45,890 nucleotides of DNA from the NCBI GenBank assembly GCA_023256835.1, contig JALREE010000292.1, forward strand, positions 1-45,890. Direction: 5' to 3'. Within the stretch, counting starts at the first letter, position 1. Each line of letters begins with the position of its first letter. The stretch is from Pseudomonadales bacterium (GTDB lineage Bacteria; Pseudomonadota; Gammaproteobacteria; Pseudomonadales; Pseudohongiellaceae). Below the pieces are notes generated by a model that did not search any database, had not been told where the DNA came from, and worked only from the letters and a program-made list of their open reading frames with translations. The position numbers and the translations under genes are program-made. Shown in pieces: positions 29,932 through 39,184 of this stretch.

Positions 29932-31053
29932 ATGATGCGAAAAGACTTGCTGAAGACACGCTGCTGGGTGGTGAAGATCGGCAGTTCCCTGATCACGAAC
30001 AACGGGCTTGGCCTGGACAAACAGGCGATTTCAGCCTGGGTTGGACAACTGGTTTCCATGCAGAAGCAGGGTATCCAGGTGGTTCTGGTCTCCTCGGGAG
30101 CCGTCGCAGAAGGGGTGGCGCGGCTTGGTCTCAAGAAACGGCCGAAGGAAATTCATCTGCAGCAGGCCGCCGCGGCGGTTGGGCAGATGGGCTTGATCCA
30201 GACCTACGAAACCTTTTTCAAGGAGTACGGTGTCCATACGGCACAGATACTCCTAACCCACGACGATCTTTCCAATCGCACGCGTTATCTCAATGCGCGC
30301 AGCACACTGCGCACCCTTGTGGACATGCAGGTCATCCCGGTCATCAACGAGAACGACACCGTGGCCACCGCCGAATTGTGCTTTGGTGACAACGACACCC
30401 TGGGTGCCCTGGTAGCCAATCTGGTCAATGCCGATGCGCTTGTCATTCTCACGGATCAGAAGGGCTTGCACGAGTCGGATCCACGTCAGAATCCCGATGC
30501 ACCGGTCATCAGCACGGCCATGGCCGGCGATCCGACGCTGGCAGGCATGGCAGGCGAGGGCGGCAGCCTGGGACGAGGTGGCATGATCACCAAGGTTTCC
30601 GCAGCGAAACTGGCGGCGCGTTCAGGCGCGTGCACCCTCATCGCCAGTGGTCGTGAGCCGAACGTGCTGGTCAGGCTGGCGCAGGGTGAAGAGATCGGCA
30701 CCTTGCTATTGCCTGAAAAGCAGCCCATGGCTGCACGCAAGCAATGGCTGGCTGGTCAATTGAAGGCCAAAGGGCAGTTGATCATCGATGCCGGTGCCGT
30801 GAAGGTATTGACGGGATCGGGGCGCAGTCTGCTGCCCGTCGGGGTGATTGCATGTCAAGGGCAGTTCGAGCGGGGCGATGTTGTCACGTGTCTCGACGAA
30901 AACGGCAAGGAAGTCGCGCGCGGCCTGGTGAACTACGACAGCCGAGAGACTGCGAAACTCCTGCGAGTGTCCAGTGACAGGATCGAGGACGTGCTGGGCT
31001 ATTCGGGCGAGGAGGAAATGATCCATCGCGACAACATGGTGCTCGTGGAATAG
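29932..31053 (+). CDS. proB: Glutamate 5-kinase with PUA domain
   Basis: [98 protein letters not shown]-terminal PUA. Confidence 0.97.
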   Translation: MMRKDLLKTRCWVVKIGSSLITNNGLGLDKQAISAWVGQLVSMQKQGIQVVLVSSGAVAEGVARLGLKKRPKEIHLQQAAAAVGQMGLIQTYETFFKEYGVHTAQILLTHDDLSNRTRYLNARSTLRTLVDMQVIPVINENDTVATAELCFGDNDTLGALVANLVNADALVILTDQKGLHESDPRQNPDAPVISTAMAGDPTLAGMAGEGGSLGRGGMITKVSAAKLAARSGACTLIASGREPNVLVRLAQGEEIGTLLLPEKQPMAARKQWLAGQLKAKGQLIIDAGAVKVLTGSGRSLLPVGVIACQGQFERGDVVTCLDENGKEVARGLVNYDSRETAKLLRVSSDRIEDVLGYSGEEEMIHRDNMVLVE

Positions 31054-31093
31054 GGAACCCCTGCCGCAGCGGGATCATGAAATCTGCACCAAT

Positions 31094-31121
31094 AAAAAAA
31101 CCGGCTGAAGCCGGTTTTTTT
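31094..31121. terminator. Bidirectional intrinsic terminator between convergent proB and rpsT
   Basis: AAAAAAACCGGCTGAAGCCGGTTTTTTT, A/T tracts on both flanks. Confidence 0.92.
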
Positions 31122-31140
31122 ATTTCCACAGCTGCAGATC

Positions 31141-31410
31141 TCAGGCGGCTTTGAGCGCCAGAATTGCAGTGTTCAGACGGCTTTTGTGACGAGCAGCCTT
31201 GTTCTTGTGGATGATGCCCTTGTCGGCCATTCTGTCGATCACGGGTACTGCGTTGTTGTAGGCAACTGTCGCCTTGTCGTAATCGCCAGTCTGGATCGCC
31301 GCAATCACCTTCTTCAGGTAGGTGCGAACCATGGAACGAAAGCTTGCATTGTGACGACGACGAACTTCCCCCTGACGGGCGCGCTTACGAGCTTGTGCTG
31401 AGTTGGCCAA
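31141..31410 (-). CDS. rpsT: 30S ribosomal protein S20 (TTG start)
   Basis: (M)[38 protein letters not shown]...[19 protein letters not shown]; minus strand AAGGAG-CATCAG-TTG-GCC. Confidence 0.96.
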   Translation of the reverse strand: MANSAQARKRARQGEVRRRHNASFRSMVRTYLKKVIAAIQTGDYDKATVAYNNAVPVIDRMADKGIIHKNKAARHKSRLNTAILALKAA

Positions 31411-31554
31411 CTGATGCTCCTTGATGCATAGGCAATTCAATACGATTCAGATTTTGCGGCAGATTCCGTGCCGGAGATTCCAGGCCGGATCGACGAACGC
31501 CACGCGTTCGCCAGCCGATTTTTAGACGCGGCACTATGCCGGTTTAATCCGGTG

Positions 31555-31582
31555 TTGTCAAGGCAGCGAACGGCACTATAAT
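31555..31582 (+). promoter_or_regulatory. Sigma70 promoter candidate for fabV
   Basis: TTGTCA, 16-bp spacer, TATAAT. Confidence 0.7.
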
Positions 31583-31657
31583 GACCGCCTTTGCCTCGAG
31601 GCAACCCGCTTCGAAGCTGCCGTATCGATTTGCCACCAAGGGGAAACAGGACACTTC

Positions 31658-32842
31658 ATGATCATCAAGCCGAAAGTTCGCGGATTCATCTGTATCAACG
31701 CCCATCCCCAGGGGTGTGCTGCCAATGTGCACGAGCAGATTGCCTACGTGAAGGCGCAGGGTACCGTCGCCGGTGGCCCCCGTAATGTGCTGGTCCTGGG
31801 ATGTTCCACCGGCTATGGACTTTCATCCCGCATTGCGGCGGCTTTTGGCAGTGGAGCCAGCACGCTCGGGGTCTGCTTCGAGAAGCCTCCCACTGACGCC
31901 AAGACGGCTTCAGCCGGTTATTACAATACTGCCGCCTTTCATGAAGAGGCCGAAGCGGCCGGTCTGTTCTGCCAGACCATCAATGGTGACGCCTTCTCCT
32001 CCCAGTGCAAGGAGCAGGTCATCGAGGCCCTGAAAGCCGGCATGGGCAAGGTCGATCTCATCGTTTACAGCTTGGCCGCGCCACGTCGTACCGACCCCGC
32101 CACTGGCGAGACATACTCCTCCGTTCTGAAGCCCATCGGTCAGGCCTACACTGCCAAGAATCTGAATACCGACACGCACAAGATCGCTCCTGTCACCGTG
32201 GAGCCGGCCAGTGCTGAAGAGATCGCCGCCACTGTGAAAGTCATGGGCGGCGAGGACTGGGAACTGTGGATAGCGGCACTGAAGCAGGAAGGTCTGCTGG
32301 CGGAAGGCTGCAAGACCGTCGCTTACACCTATCTGGGCGACAAGCTCACCTGGCCGATCTACGGACACGCCACCATTGGCAAGGCGAAGGAAGATCTGGA
32401 CCGCGCTGCCGCTGCTATCGCGCAGTCACTCGCCGGCCTGAAGGGAGACGCTCGTGTCGCCGTGCTGAAGGCTGTCGTGACACAGGCCAGTTCCGCAATT
32501 CCCGTCATGCCTCTCTATTTGTCCATCCTGTTCAAGGTGATGAAGGAGCAAGGCTCGCACGAAGGCTGCATGGAGCAGATCCAGCGGCTGTTCACCGAGT
32601 GTCTCTATTCTTCGGCGCCGCGCCTCGACGCCGTTGGTCGTCTGCGCGTCGATGAAAGGGAGCTCGATCCGGCTGTACAGCAGCGCGTCGAAGTGCTGTG
32701 GGAGCAGGTTGACGAGAGCAATCTGTTCGAGCTGACCGACTTTGCGGGCTATAACGCCGAATTCCTCAAGCTGTTCGGCTTCGGCGTGAGCGGTATCAAC
32801 TACGACGCCGAGACCAGCCCGCTGGTTGAGTACGACTTCTAG
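31658..32842 (+). CDS. fabV: Trans-2-enoyl-ACP/CoA reductase, FabV type
   Basis: [116 protein letters not shown]. Confidence 0.97.
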   Translation: MIIKPKVRGFICINAHPQGCAANVHEQIAYVKAQGTVAGGPRNVLVLGCSTGYGLSSRIAAAFGSGASTLGVCFEKPPTDAKTASAGYYNTAAFHEEAEAAGLFCQTINGDAFSSQCKEQVIEALKAGMGKVDLIVYSLAAPRRTDPATGETYSSVLKPIGQAYTAKNLNTDTHKIAPVTVEPASAEEIAATVKVMGGEDWELWIAALKQEGLLAEGCKTVAYTYLGDKLTWPIYGHATIGKAKEDLDRAAAAIAQSLAGLKGDARVAVLKAVVTQASSAIPVMPLYLSILFKVMKEQGSHEGCMEQIQRLFTECLYSSAPRLDAVGRLRVDERELDPAVQQRVEVLWEQVDESNLFELTDFAGYNAEFLKLFGFGVSGINYDAETSPLVEYDF

Positions 32843-33547
32843 TCACGGATTCTGCAGCACGGACTGCAGCCAGGGGTCCAGGGTCTCCCATTCCATCGAG
32901 AACATGTGGGGGGCCATGAACACCAGGCCCGCATCGACAATCGCGCCCGCTTCTTCCAGGGCGGCGCGCGTTTCCTCGAATCGATTCATCCAGCTGAACT
33001 CGTCCTGGTCGCCGATCCTCAGATAAATGGGCATGCCGGCGAGTCTCGACACCTCCAGCCGTTCCGGGATCAGGGCGGGCACCGCCATGACGCCTCGGTA
33101 GTCCTCGGGCGAGCGGGCCGCAATCTCCAGTGCGGACATACCCCCGTTGGAAATGCCGGCGAGCAGGGTCTTGTCGTCCGCAATTCTTTCATCTTCCTGC
33201 AGTAGAGTGATCAGCTGCGGGATCAGGGCGTTGTTGCCACCGCGAAACGACCGGCCGTTGGGTGACACCGGCACAGCCACTGCCCAGCCGCGCTCCTTGA
33301 GTTCCTCGGCCAGCCAGAAGTGCAGATCGCGTGCGAGGGATTCATCGCCCGAGCCGCCTGGCATGAGAATCACCAAAGGCGCGCCGCCAGCGGGCGCAGT
33401 GGAAGGGAGCAGTCGGTAGACGGCGAGGGTGCTGGCATCGGGGAGCGTCACTTCGACGCGTTCGGTCTGTGCCAGAACAGGCATCTGCACGCAGGACAAG
33501 CCTGTCAGCAACAATATGTGGAAGAGTTTTTGCATCGTGATTTTCAT
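32843..33547 (-). CDS. Secreted alpha/beta-hydrolase
   Basis: APLVILMPGGSGDESLARDLHFWLAEELKERGWAVAVPVSPNGRSFRGGN; TLLAGISNGGMSALEIAAR (GxSxG); stop adjacent to the convergent fabV stop. Confidence 0.8.
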   Translation of the reverse strand: MKITMQKLFHILLLTGLSCVQMPVLAQTERVEVTLPDASTLAVYRLLPSTAPAGGAPLVILMPGGSGDESLARDLHFWLAEELKERGWAVAVPVSPNGRSFRGGNNALIPQLITLLQEDERIADDKTLLAGISNGGMSALEIAARSPEDYRGVMAVPALIPERLEVSRLAGMPIYLRIGDQDEFSWMNRFEETRAALEEAGAIVDAGLVFMAPHMFSMEWETLDPWLQSVLQNP

Positions 33548-33728
33548 CCGCGGGAAGCGAGGTTGTTTAACGGTGATTACAGATTTTGCGAGGCCTCATT
33601 CGGTGCGAAAGCTCCCTTCATGTGCCTTTTTGGTGCGCTGCCTGACTTTGGTGCGAGCCGGGAAAAATCGTGCCATTTCAAGGTTTTTTCAAGCCTGCGG
33701 AGGCAAAAATATATTTCCGTGTGAACCA

Positions 33729-33757
33729 TTGACGGGCATGGGGCGTAACCATACCAT
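33729..33757 (+). promoter_or_regulatory. Sigma70-like promoter candidate for the NdvB-like gene
   Basis: TTGACG, 17-bp spacer, TACCAT. Confidence 0.5.
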
Positions 33758-33805
33758 GCGCGCCGTTTGTCCACCTCACCCATTTTTTCCTGATTCCCTG
33801 GATCT

Positions 33806-36412
33806 ATGCGTATATCGACTCTGATTGTCGCCTTGTTGTTCGCAGTAGTGACCTATTTCCTCTGGGCGATGGTGAATCGTCCGACCGAAGTCGTGCCCTG
33901 GCCTGAAGAGATCAGCGGCTTCGCATTTTCGCCCTTTCAGAAGGGGCAGAACGCGATCTACAACGTCATGCCATCCGAAGAAGAGATCCGCGAGGACGTC
34001 GAGCTGCTCTCCGGCAGCACGCGTGCCCTGCGCACGTATTCCAGCCTGCGCAGCCTTGCCGCTGTCCCCGACATTGCGCGCGACTACGGAATGGACGTCG
34101 TCATCGGCATCTGGCTGGGTATGGATACCATCATCAATGAAGACGAAATCCAGGCCGGCATCGCGCTCGCCAATGCCAGCACGAATGTGACCAGTGTGAT
34201 GGTGGGCAACGAGACCATTCTGCGTGGCGAATTCAGTGCCACCGATCTCGGCGTGCTGATGGACCGTGTCCGTCGCGAAGTGAATGTGCCAGTGAGCACC
34301 GCAGAGCCGTGGCATGTCTGGCTGCGCTATCCCGAACTCGCTGACCACGTCGACTACATCACGGTACACATGCTCCCTTATTGGGAAGGCATAGATGTGG
34401 ACATCGCCGTCGACTACATCGTCGACAAGATGGAGCAGCTCGAAGCCGCCTTCCCGGACAAGAAGATCCTGATCGGTGAAGTGGGTTGGCCGTCCGACGG
34501 TCGCACGCGCGAAGCCGCGGTGGCCACTGAGGCCAATGAAGCGCTTTTCCTGCGTCGTTTCCTGCACCGCGCGGAAGAGCTGAATTACGACTATTTCCTG
34601 ATGGAAGCCTTCGATCAGCCTTGGAAGGCCGAGAACGAGGGCGGCGTGGGGGCCTACTGGGGCGTCTATGACGTCGAGCGCAATCCCAAGTTCTCTTTCG
34701 CCGAACCCATCGTGCGTGTGCCGGGCTGGGAAGTGCTGGCCGCGATCTCCATCCTGACCTCCGTGATCATGCTGGCGATCTTCGGCATCAACAGCAAGGC
34801 ACTGAAGACCAAGGGCTATGGCCTCATGGCGCTGGTGGCTTCCGTCACGGCGACGGTGCTGGTCTGGATCATCTATGACTATTCCCAGCAGTATTTGACC
34901 ATCACGTCCACCATCGTCGGCATCCTCCTGATGATCGGCATGCTGGGCGTGGTGACGATCCTCTTGACCGAGGCCCACGAGTGGGCGGAAGCCCACTGGT
35001 ACACCACGCGTCGACGTCAGATCAAGCCCACGCAACTGGTGATGACGCGCACGCCGAAAGTCTCAATCCATGTGCCGGCTTACAACGAACCGGCAGACAT
35101 GATGATCGAGACCCTGAACGCGCTGGCGAAGCTCGATTATCCCGACTTCGAAGTGCTGGTGATCGACAACAACACGCGTGACGAAGCCGTGTGGCGACCG
35201 GTACAGAGCCACTGCGAGAAGCTCGGTGCTCGTTTCCGCTTCTTCCATGTGGCGCCCCTGTCCGGCTTCAAGGCGGGCGCACTGAATTACGCGCTGGAGC
35301 GCACGCATCCCGAAGCCGAGATCATCGCGGCCATCGACAGTGACTATCAGGTGGAACCGAACTGGCTCTCGGACCTGGTCGGCGCCTTTGAAAACCCGAA
35401 GATGGCCATCGTGCAGTCGCCGCAAGACTACCGCGACCACGACGACAACGCCTTCAAGTCCATGTGCTTCGCCGAGTACCGGGGTTTCTTCGAGATCGGC
35501 ATGGTCACCCGCAACGAGCGCAACGCCATCATCCAGCACGGCACCATGACCCTGGTGCGTCGCAGTGTGCTCGAGGAAGTCGGCGGCTGGGGCGAGTGGT
35601 GCATCACCGAGGATGCCGAGCTGGGGCTGCGCATCTTCGAGGCCGGCTACGAAGCGATGTACCTATCGTACAGCTACGGTCGAGGCCTGATGCCTGACAC
35701 CTTCATTGACTACAAGAAGCAGCGTTTCCGCTGGGCCTATGGTGCGATGCAGATCTTGCGCAAGCACACGCGTGAACTGTTCACGCTGCGGGATTCGCGA
35801 CTCACGAATGGTCAGCGCTATCACTTCCTGGCGGGCTGGTTGCCCTGGGTGGCGGATGGTTTCAACCTGGTGTTCAACTTCGCCGCCATCGCCTGGACCA
35901 TCGCGATGATCCTGTCGCCGACCCAGATCGACGCGCCGCTGGTGATGTTCTCGGTACTGCCTTTGTCACTGTTCGTGTTCAAGCTGTCGAAGATGACTTA
36001 CCTGTACCGCTCCCGCGTGAAGGCGAATCTGCGCCAGACATTCGCGGCCGCGATCGCCGGGCTGGCCCTGTCGCACACGGTGGGTATCGCCACCTTGCGT
36101 GGCATGTTCACGGATGACATGCCCTTCGTGCGCACGCCGAAATGCGCGCGTCCATCCGCTGTGTTGCAGGCGCTGACCGCGGTGCGCGAAGAGTTGCTGA
36201 TGCTGGTGAGTCTGTGTCTGGCCGTGGCCATGCTGAACCTGATTCCGCGTGAGTTCAGCAGTCCTGATCTGCGCATCTGGAGCATCGTGATGCTGATTCA
36301 GGCGATCCCGTATGCCGCAGCAGTGCTCGTGTCCTTTGTCAGCTCCTTCCGCTGGCCGGCGCGACTGCTTGGTGGCGGCATCAAGCGCAACGTGTTCGTG
36401 CGCGGGGCCTGA
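33806..36412 (+). CDS. ndvB: NdvB-like beta-glucan synthase: N-terminal GH17-like domain fused to a membrane GT2 glycosyltransferase
   Basis: GH17-like: VGNETILRGEFSATDLGVLMDRVRREVNVPVSTAEPWHVW...LIGEVGWPSDGRTR...LMEAFDQPWK. GT2: VSIHVPAYNEPADMMIETLNALAKLDYPDFEVLVIDNNT...FKAGALNYAL...IDSDYQVEP...TEDAELGLRIFEAGYEA...QRFRWAYGAMQIL. Confidence 0.88.
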   Translation: MRISTLIVALLFAVVTYFLWAMVNRPTEVVPWPEEISGFAFSPFQKGQNAIYNVMPSEEEIREDVELLSGSTRALRTYSSLRSLAAVPDIARDYGMDVVIGIWLGMDTIINEDEIQAGIALANASTNVTSVMVGNETILRGEFSATDLGVLMDRVRREVNVPVSTAEPWHVWLRYPELADHVDYITVHMLPYWEGIDVDIAVDYIVDKMEQLEAAFPDKKILIGEVGWPSDGRTREAAVATEANEALFLRRFLHRAEELNYDYFLMEAFDQPWKAENEGGVGAYWGVYDVERNPKFSFAEPIVRVPGWEVLAAISILTSVIMLAIFGINSKALKTKGYGLMALVASVTATVLVWIIYDYSQQYLTITSTIVGILLMIGMLGVVTILLTEAHEWAEAHWYTTRRRQIKPTQLVMTRTPKVSIHVPAYNEPADMMIETLNALAKLDYPDFEVLVIDNNTRDEAVWRPVQSHCEKLGARFRFFHVAPLSGFKAGALNYALERTHPEAEIIAAIDSDYQVEPNWLSDLVGAFENPKMAIVQSPQDYRDHDDNAFKSMCFAEYRGFFEIGMVTRNERNAIIQHGTMTLVRRSVLEEVGGWGEWCITEDAELGLRIFEAGYEAMYLSYSYGRGLMPDTFIDYKKQRFRWAYGAMQILRKHTRELFTLRDSRLTNGQRYHFLAGWLPWVADGFNLVFNFAAIAWTIAMILSPTQIDAPLVMFSVLPLSLFVFKLSKMTYLYRSRVKANLRQTFAAAIAGLALSHTVGIATLRGMFTDDMPFVRTPKCARPSAVLQALTAVREELLMLVSLCLAVAMLNLIPREFSSPDLRIWSIVMLIQAIPYAAAVLVSFVSSFRWPARLLGGGIKRNVFVRGA

Positions 36413-36461
36413 CAAGCGTTTTGCAAGGCAAGGTTTTCGACTCGGTTTTCCGGGTTTTTCA

Positions 36462-36488
36462 GGGTCGCCACTGGCGACCCTTTTTTTT
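36462..36488 (+). terminator. Intrinsic terminator after the NdvB-like gene
   Basis: GGGTCGCC-ACT-GGCGACCC followed by T8. Confidence 0.92.
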
Positions 36489-37718
36489 CTAGGAAGTCAG
36501 CCACCACAGCACGTAGCCAGCGGTAAACAGGCTGAGATAGGCCATGCCGATCCAGGCGAAGACCTGCATTCGTCTGGAGAGTCCCTGCTGACGCATCAGA
36601 TCGAAATTGAGCCAGGCGAAGAAGGGTGTGGTCACGAAGGCCAGGGTCATGGCAAAGGTCAGCATCGGGGCCAGTGCGCTCTGGAAGAACAGGATGATGG
36701 CCATGCCGCTAAGCGCCTGGGCCACGATCCAGGCACTCAGTGTCCAGGGTGCCGGTTCGCTGCGCGATTCGCGCAGCAGATGAATGGATTCATCCAGCGT
36801 GCGGGCATAGCCATCCATCACGGCGAGGGTGGTGCCGAACATGCACAGGAAGGCGATGGCCGCGACCAGATAGCGGGACCAGTCGCCAATGGTCGCGGCG
36901 TACATGGAGACGAGCTGTTGCGCGAAAGCGCCGCTGGCCAGCGCAATCTCCTGATCCGAGCCGTGCTGCACGAGCGCGCCCAGGGCCACGAACACCAGCG
37001 CCAGGAAGACGGCGACGCCATAGCCCAGATTGAAGTCGAAAAGCGCATCGGGCAGGGTCACGCGGGTCAGCTTCTGCTTCGAGCGCGTCCACAGCGAACT
37101 GATGGCGGAAATCTCGATGGGCACCGGCATCCAGCCCATCATGGCCACCAGGAACGCCAGCGCTGAGAGCTGCCACGGGGAGGGGCTGACATAATCGGCC
37201 GGCGCGGTGGGGCCGTTCTGCCAGGCGATCAGCACGGCTACGCAAGTGGTGATGGTCAGGCACACCATGATCACCTTGGACAGACGATCCAGCAGCTGGT
37301 AGTGGCCGGCCAGCAGAATGGCCAGAGCCACAGCCAGCAGCAGCCAGCACAGCACGGTCAGGGAGAGCGTGACCGGAATGAAGTACTGCAGCAGGCTCGC
37401 CGTCAGGATCAGAACGCCGGCCGTGTTCACCACGGCCGCCACCACATTGAGCAGCGTGAAACCGATCAGGTAGGCACGGCCGCGGCGCAGATAGCCCTGG
37501 ATCAGACTCTCGTCCCGTTCCAGGGTGTATTGCACGCCGAAGCGGAAGAAAGGGTACTTGAGCACATTGACCAGCAGGATCAGCCACAGCAGCTGCCAGC
37601 CGAACAGTGCACCCGCCTGCGTCGAGGCCACCAGGTGCGAGCCGCCCACGGCGGCGGAAGACATGACGATGCCGGGGCCCATGGCGCGCAGTCGCGCCTG
37701 CCAGTGCGGGGTGTTCAA
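36489..37718 (-). CDS. Nramp-superfamily transporter homologue lacking canonical metal-binding motifs
   Basis: MGPGIVMSSAAVGGSHLVASTQAGALFGWQLLWLILLVNVLKYPFFRFGVQYTLERDESLIQGY; TM6 MMGWMPVPIEISAISSLW. Nramp-like topology, but DPGN and MPH are not present. Confidence 0.82.
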   Translation of the reverse strand: MNTPHWQARLRAMGPGIVMSSAAVGGSHLVASTQAGALFGWQLLWLILLVNVLKYPFFRFGVQYTLERDESLIQGYLRRGRAYLIGFTLLNVVAAVVNTAGVLILTASLLQYFIPVTLSLTVLCWLLLAVALAILLAGHYQLLDRLSKVIMVCLTITTCVAVLIAWQNGPTAPADYVSPSPWQLSALAFLVAMMGWMPVPIEISAISSLWTRSKQKLTRVTLPDALFDFNLGYGVAVFLALVFVALGALVQHGSDQEIALASGAFAQQLVSMYAATIGDWSRYLVAAIAFLCMFGTTLAVMDGYARTLDESIHLLRESRSEPAPWTLSAWIVAQALSGMAIILFFQSALAPMLTFAMTLAFVTTPFFAWLNFDLMRQQGLSRRMQVFAWIGMAYLSLFTAGYVLWWLTS

Positions 37719-37891
37719 GGGAATACTCCAAGAGGGTGAGGGGACGGGCCGAGTCTAGCCTGCCGCCTGCGTCCAGACAATTGCAGCCTGGCCACCCCGG
37801 TGACGGAGTTTTTGGTGTAGGCTGGCGGCCTTTTCCGGCCCCTGCGTCGAGTTCATCGGCGCAGTAGCCGCCATCGACTCTCGGGTACCCC

Positions 37892-38848
37892 ATGTCCGTC
37901 AATCGCACCGCCTGGCTGCAGATTCATCTGTGCGTCTTTCTCTGGGGCTTCACCGCCATCCTCGGCCGCCTGATCACGCTTCCGGCACTGCCACTGGTGC
38001 TCTGGCGCATGGTGGCCGTGGGCCTGGTGCTGCTGTTGCTGGCACGGGTATGGCGCGGCATTCTGCGGCTCACGGCGCGGCATTTTCTGGCCTTTCTCGG
38101 GGTGGGCGTGCTGGTGTCGCTGCACTGGCTGACCTTTTATGCTGCGGTGAAGCTGGCCAACGCCTCGGTGGCGGCGACCTGCATGGCGCTGATTCCCGTC
38201 TGCCTGTGTTTCATCGAGCCGCTGGTGACCGGGCGCCCCTTCGTGCGGCGCGAATTGCTGCTGGGCGTGCTGGTGCTGCCAGGCGTCGCCCTGGTGGTGG
38301 GCGGCACGCCGCAGAGCATGAACCTTGGCATAGCGGTCGCCATCGTTTCGGCGGTGCTCGCGGCGCTCTTCACGGCCTTCAACAAGCGTCTGATCCTGCG
38401 CACCGATGCCTTGAGTGCCACCGCCCTGGAAATGCTTGGTGGCGGCGTGTTCGTGCTGGTGCTGGCGCTATTGCTGAGCGTGCTTCCGCTTGCGCCGTGG
38501 GAAGCGGGAGCCATGCTGCCCGCACAGCAGGACCTGCTGGTGCCGCCGGCCGGGCGCGATCTGCTCTGGCTGGGCGTGCTCGCGGTGGCCTGCACGCTGC
38601 TGCCCTTTGCGCTGTCGCTGGTGGCCCTGCGGCAGCTATCGGCCTATGCCTCGGCGCTGGCCGTGAATCTGGAGCCGCTCTACGCCATTCTACTGGCCAT
38701 GGCAATCCTGGGAGAGCAGCGTGAACTGGGGCTGACGTTTTATCTTGGCGCCGGCATCATCCTGGCGGTCGTCCTTGTGTATCCTGTGCTGCTCAAGGGT
38801 AACAATCCGGACTCAGTGGCAGTCTCTGCCCCGAAGTCCCTGTCATGA
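37892..38848 (+). CDS. EamA/DMT-family transporter
   Basis: FLWGFTAILGRLITLPALPLVLWRMVAVGLVLLL; ten-TM pattern; LSAYASALAVNLEPLYAILLAMAILGEQ. Confidence 0.93.
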   Translation: MSVNRTAWLQIHLCVFLWGFTAILGRLITLPALPLVLWRMVAVGLVLLLLARVWRGILRLTARHFLAFLGVGVLVSLHWLTFYAAVKLANASVAATCMALIPVCLCFIEPLVTGRPFVRRELLLGVLVLPGVALVVGGTPQSMNLGIAVAIVSAVLAALFTAFNKRLILRTDALSATALEMLGGGVFVLVLALLLSVLPLAPWEAGAMLPAQQDLLVPPAGRDLLWLGVLAVACTLLPFALSLVALRQLSAYASALAVNLEPLYAILLAMAILGEQRELGLTFYLGAGIILAVVLVYPVLLKGNNPDSVAVSAPKSLS

Positions 38849-38860
38849 GGAGTGCAAACC

Positions 38861-39160
38861 ATGCGTGAGGATGTCCTGCGCAGCAATCTGGATGAAGAAG
38901 CCTCGGTGCTGGAGATCCTGCGTGCCCTGAAACGGCTGGAGCCGGACACGGACCCGCAGCAGCTCAAGGCCTGGCTGGTCGAGCGCCTGCAGGAAGGGGC
39001 GGAACGCGACGAGATCGGTTTCTACATCGACGAGTTCGGCGCACGCGATGTCGTCGACGCCGAGCGCGACGAGGGGTTGGCGCTGCTGGCCGAGGAAGCC
39101 GTGTGGTCCGAACACAGCGACATGATGCTGCATGTCTATGCGGCTGACGCGCTGCAATGA
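38861..39160 (+). CDS. 99-aa acidic hypothetical protein at the head of the radical SAM / MoSto cluster
   Basis: MREDVLRSNLDEEASVLEILRALKRLEPDTDPQQLKAWLVERLQEGAERDEIGFYIDEFGARDVVDAERDEGLALLAEEAVWSEHSDMMLHVYAADALQ; SD gagga; packed between eamA and the radical SAM gene. Confidence 0.75.
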   Translation: MREDVLRSNLDEEASVLEILRALKRLEPDTDPQQLKAWLVERLQEGAERDEIGFYIDEFGARDVVDAERDEGLALLAEEAVWSEHSDMMLHVYAADALQ

Positions 39161-39184
39161 CACAAGCGAGAGGCAGGGGGCACC

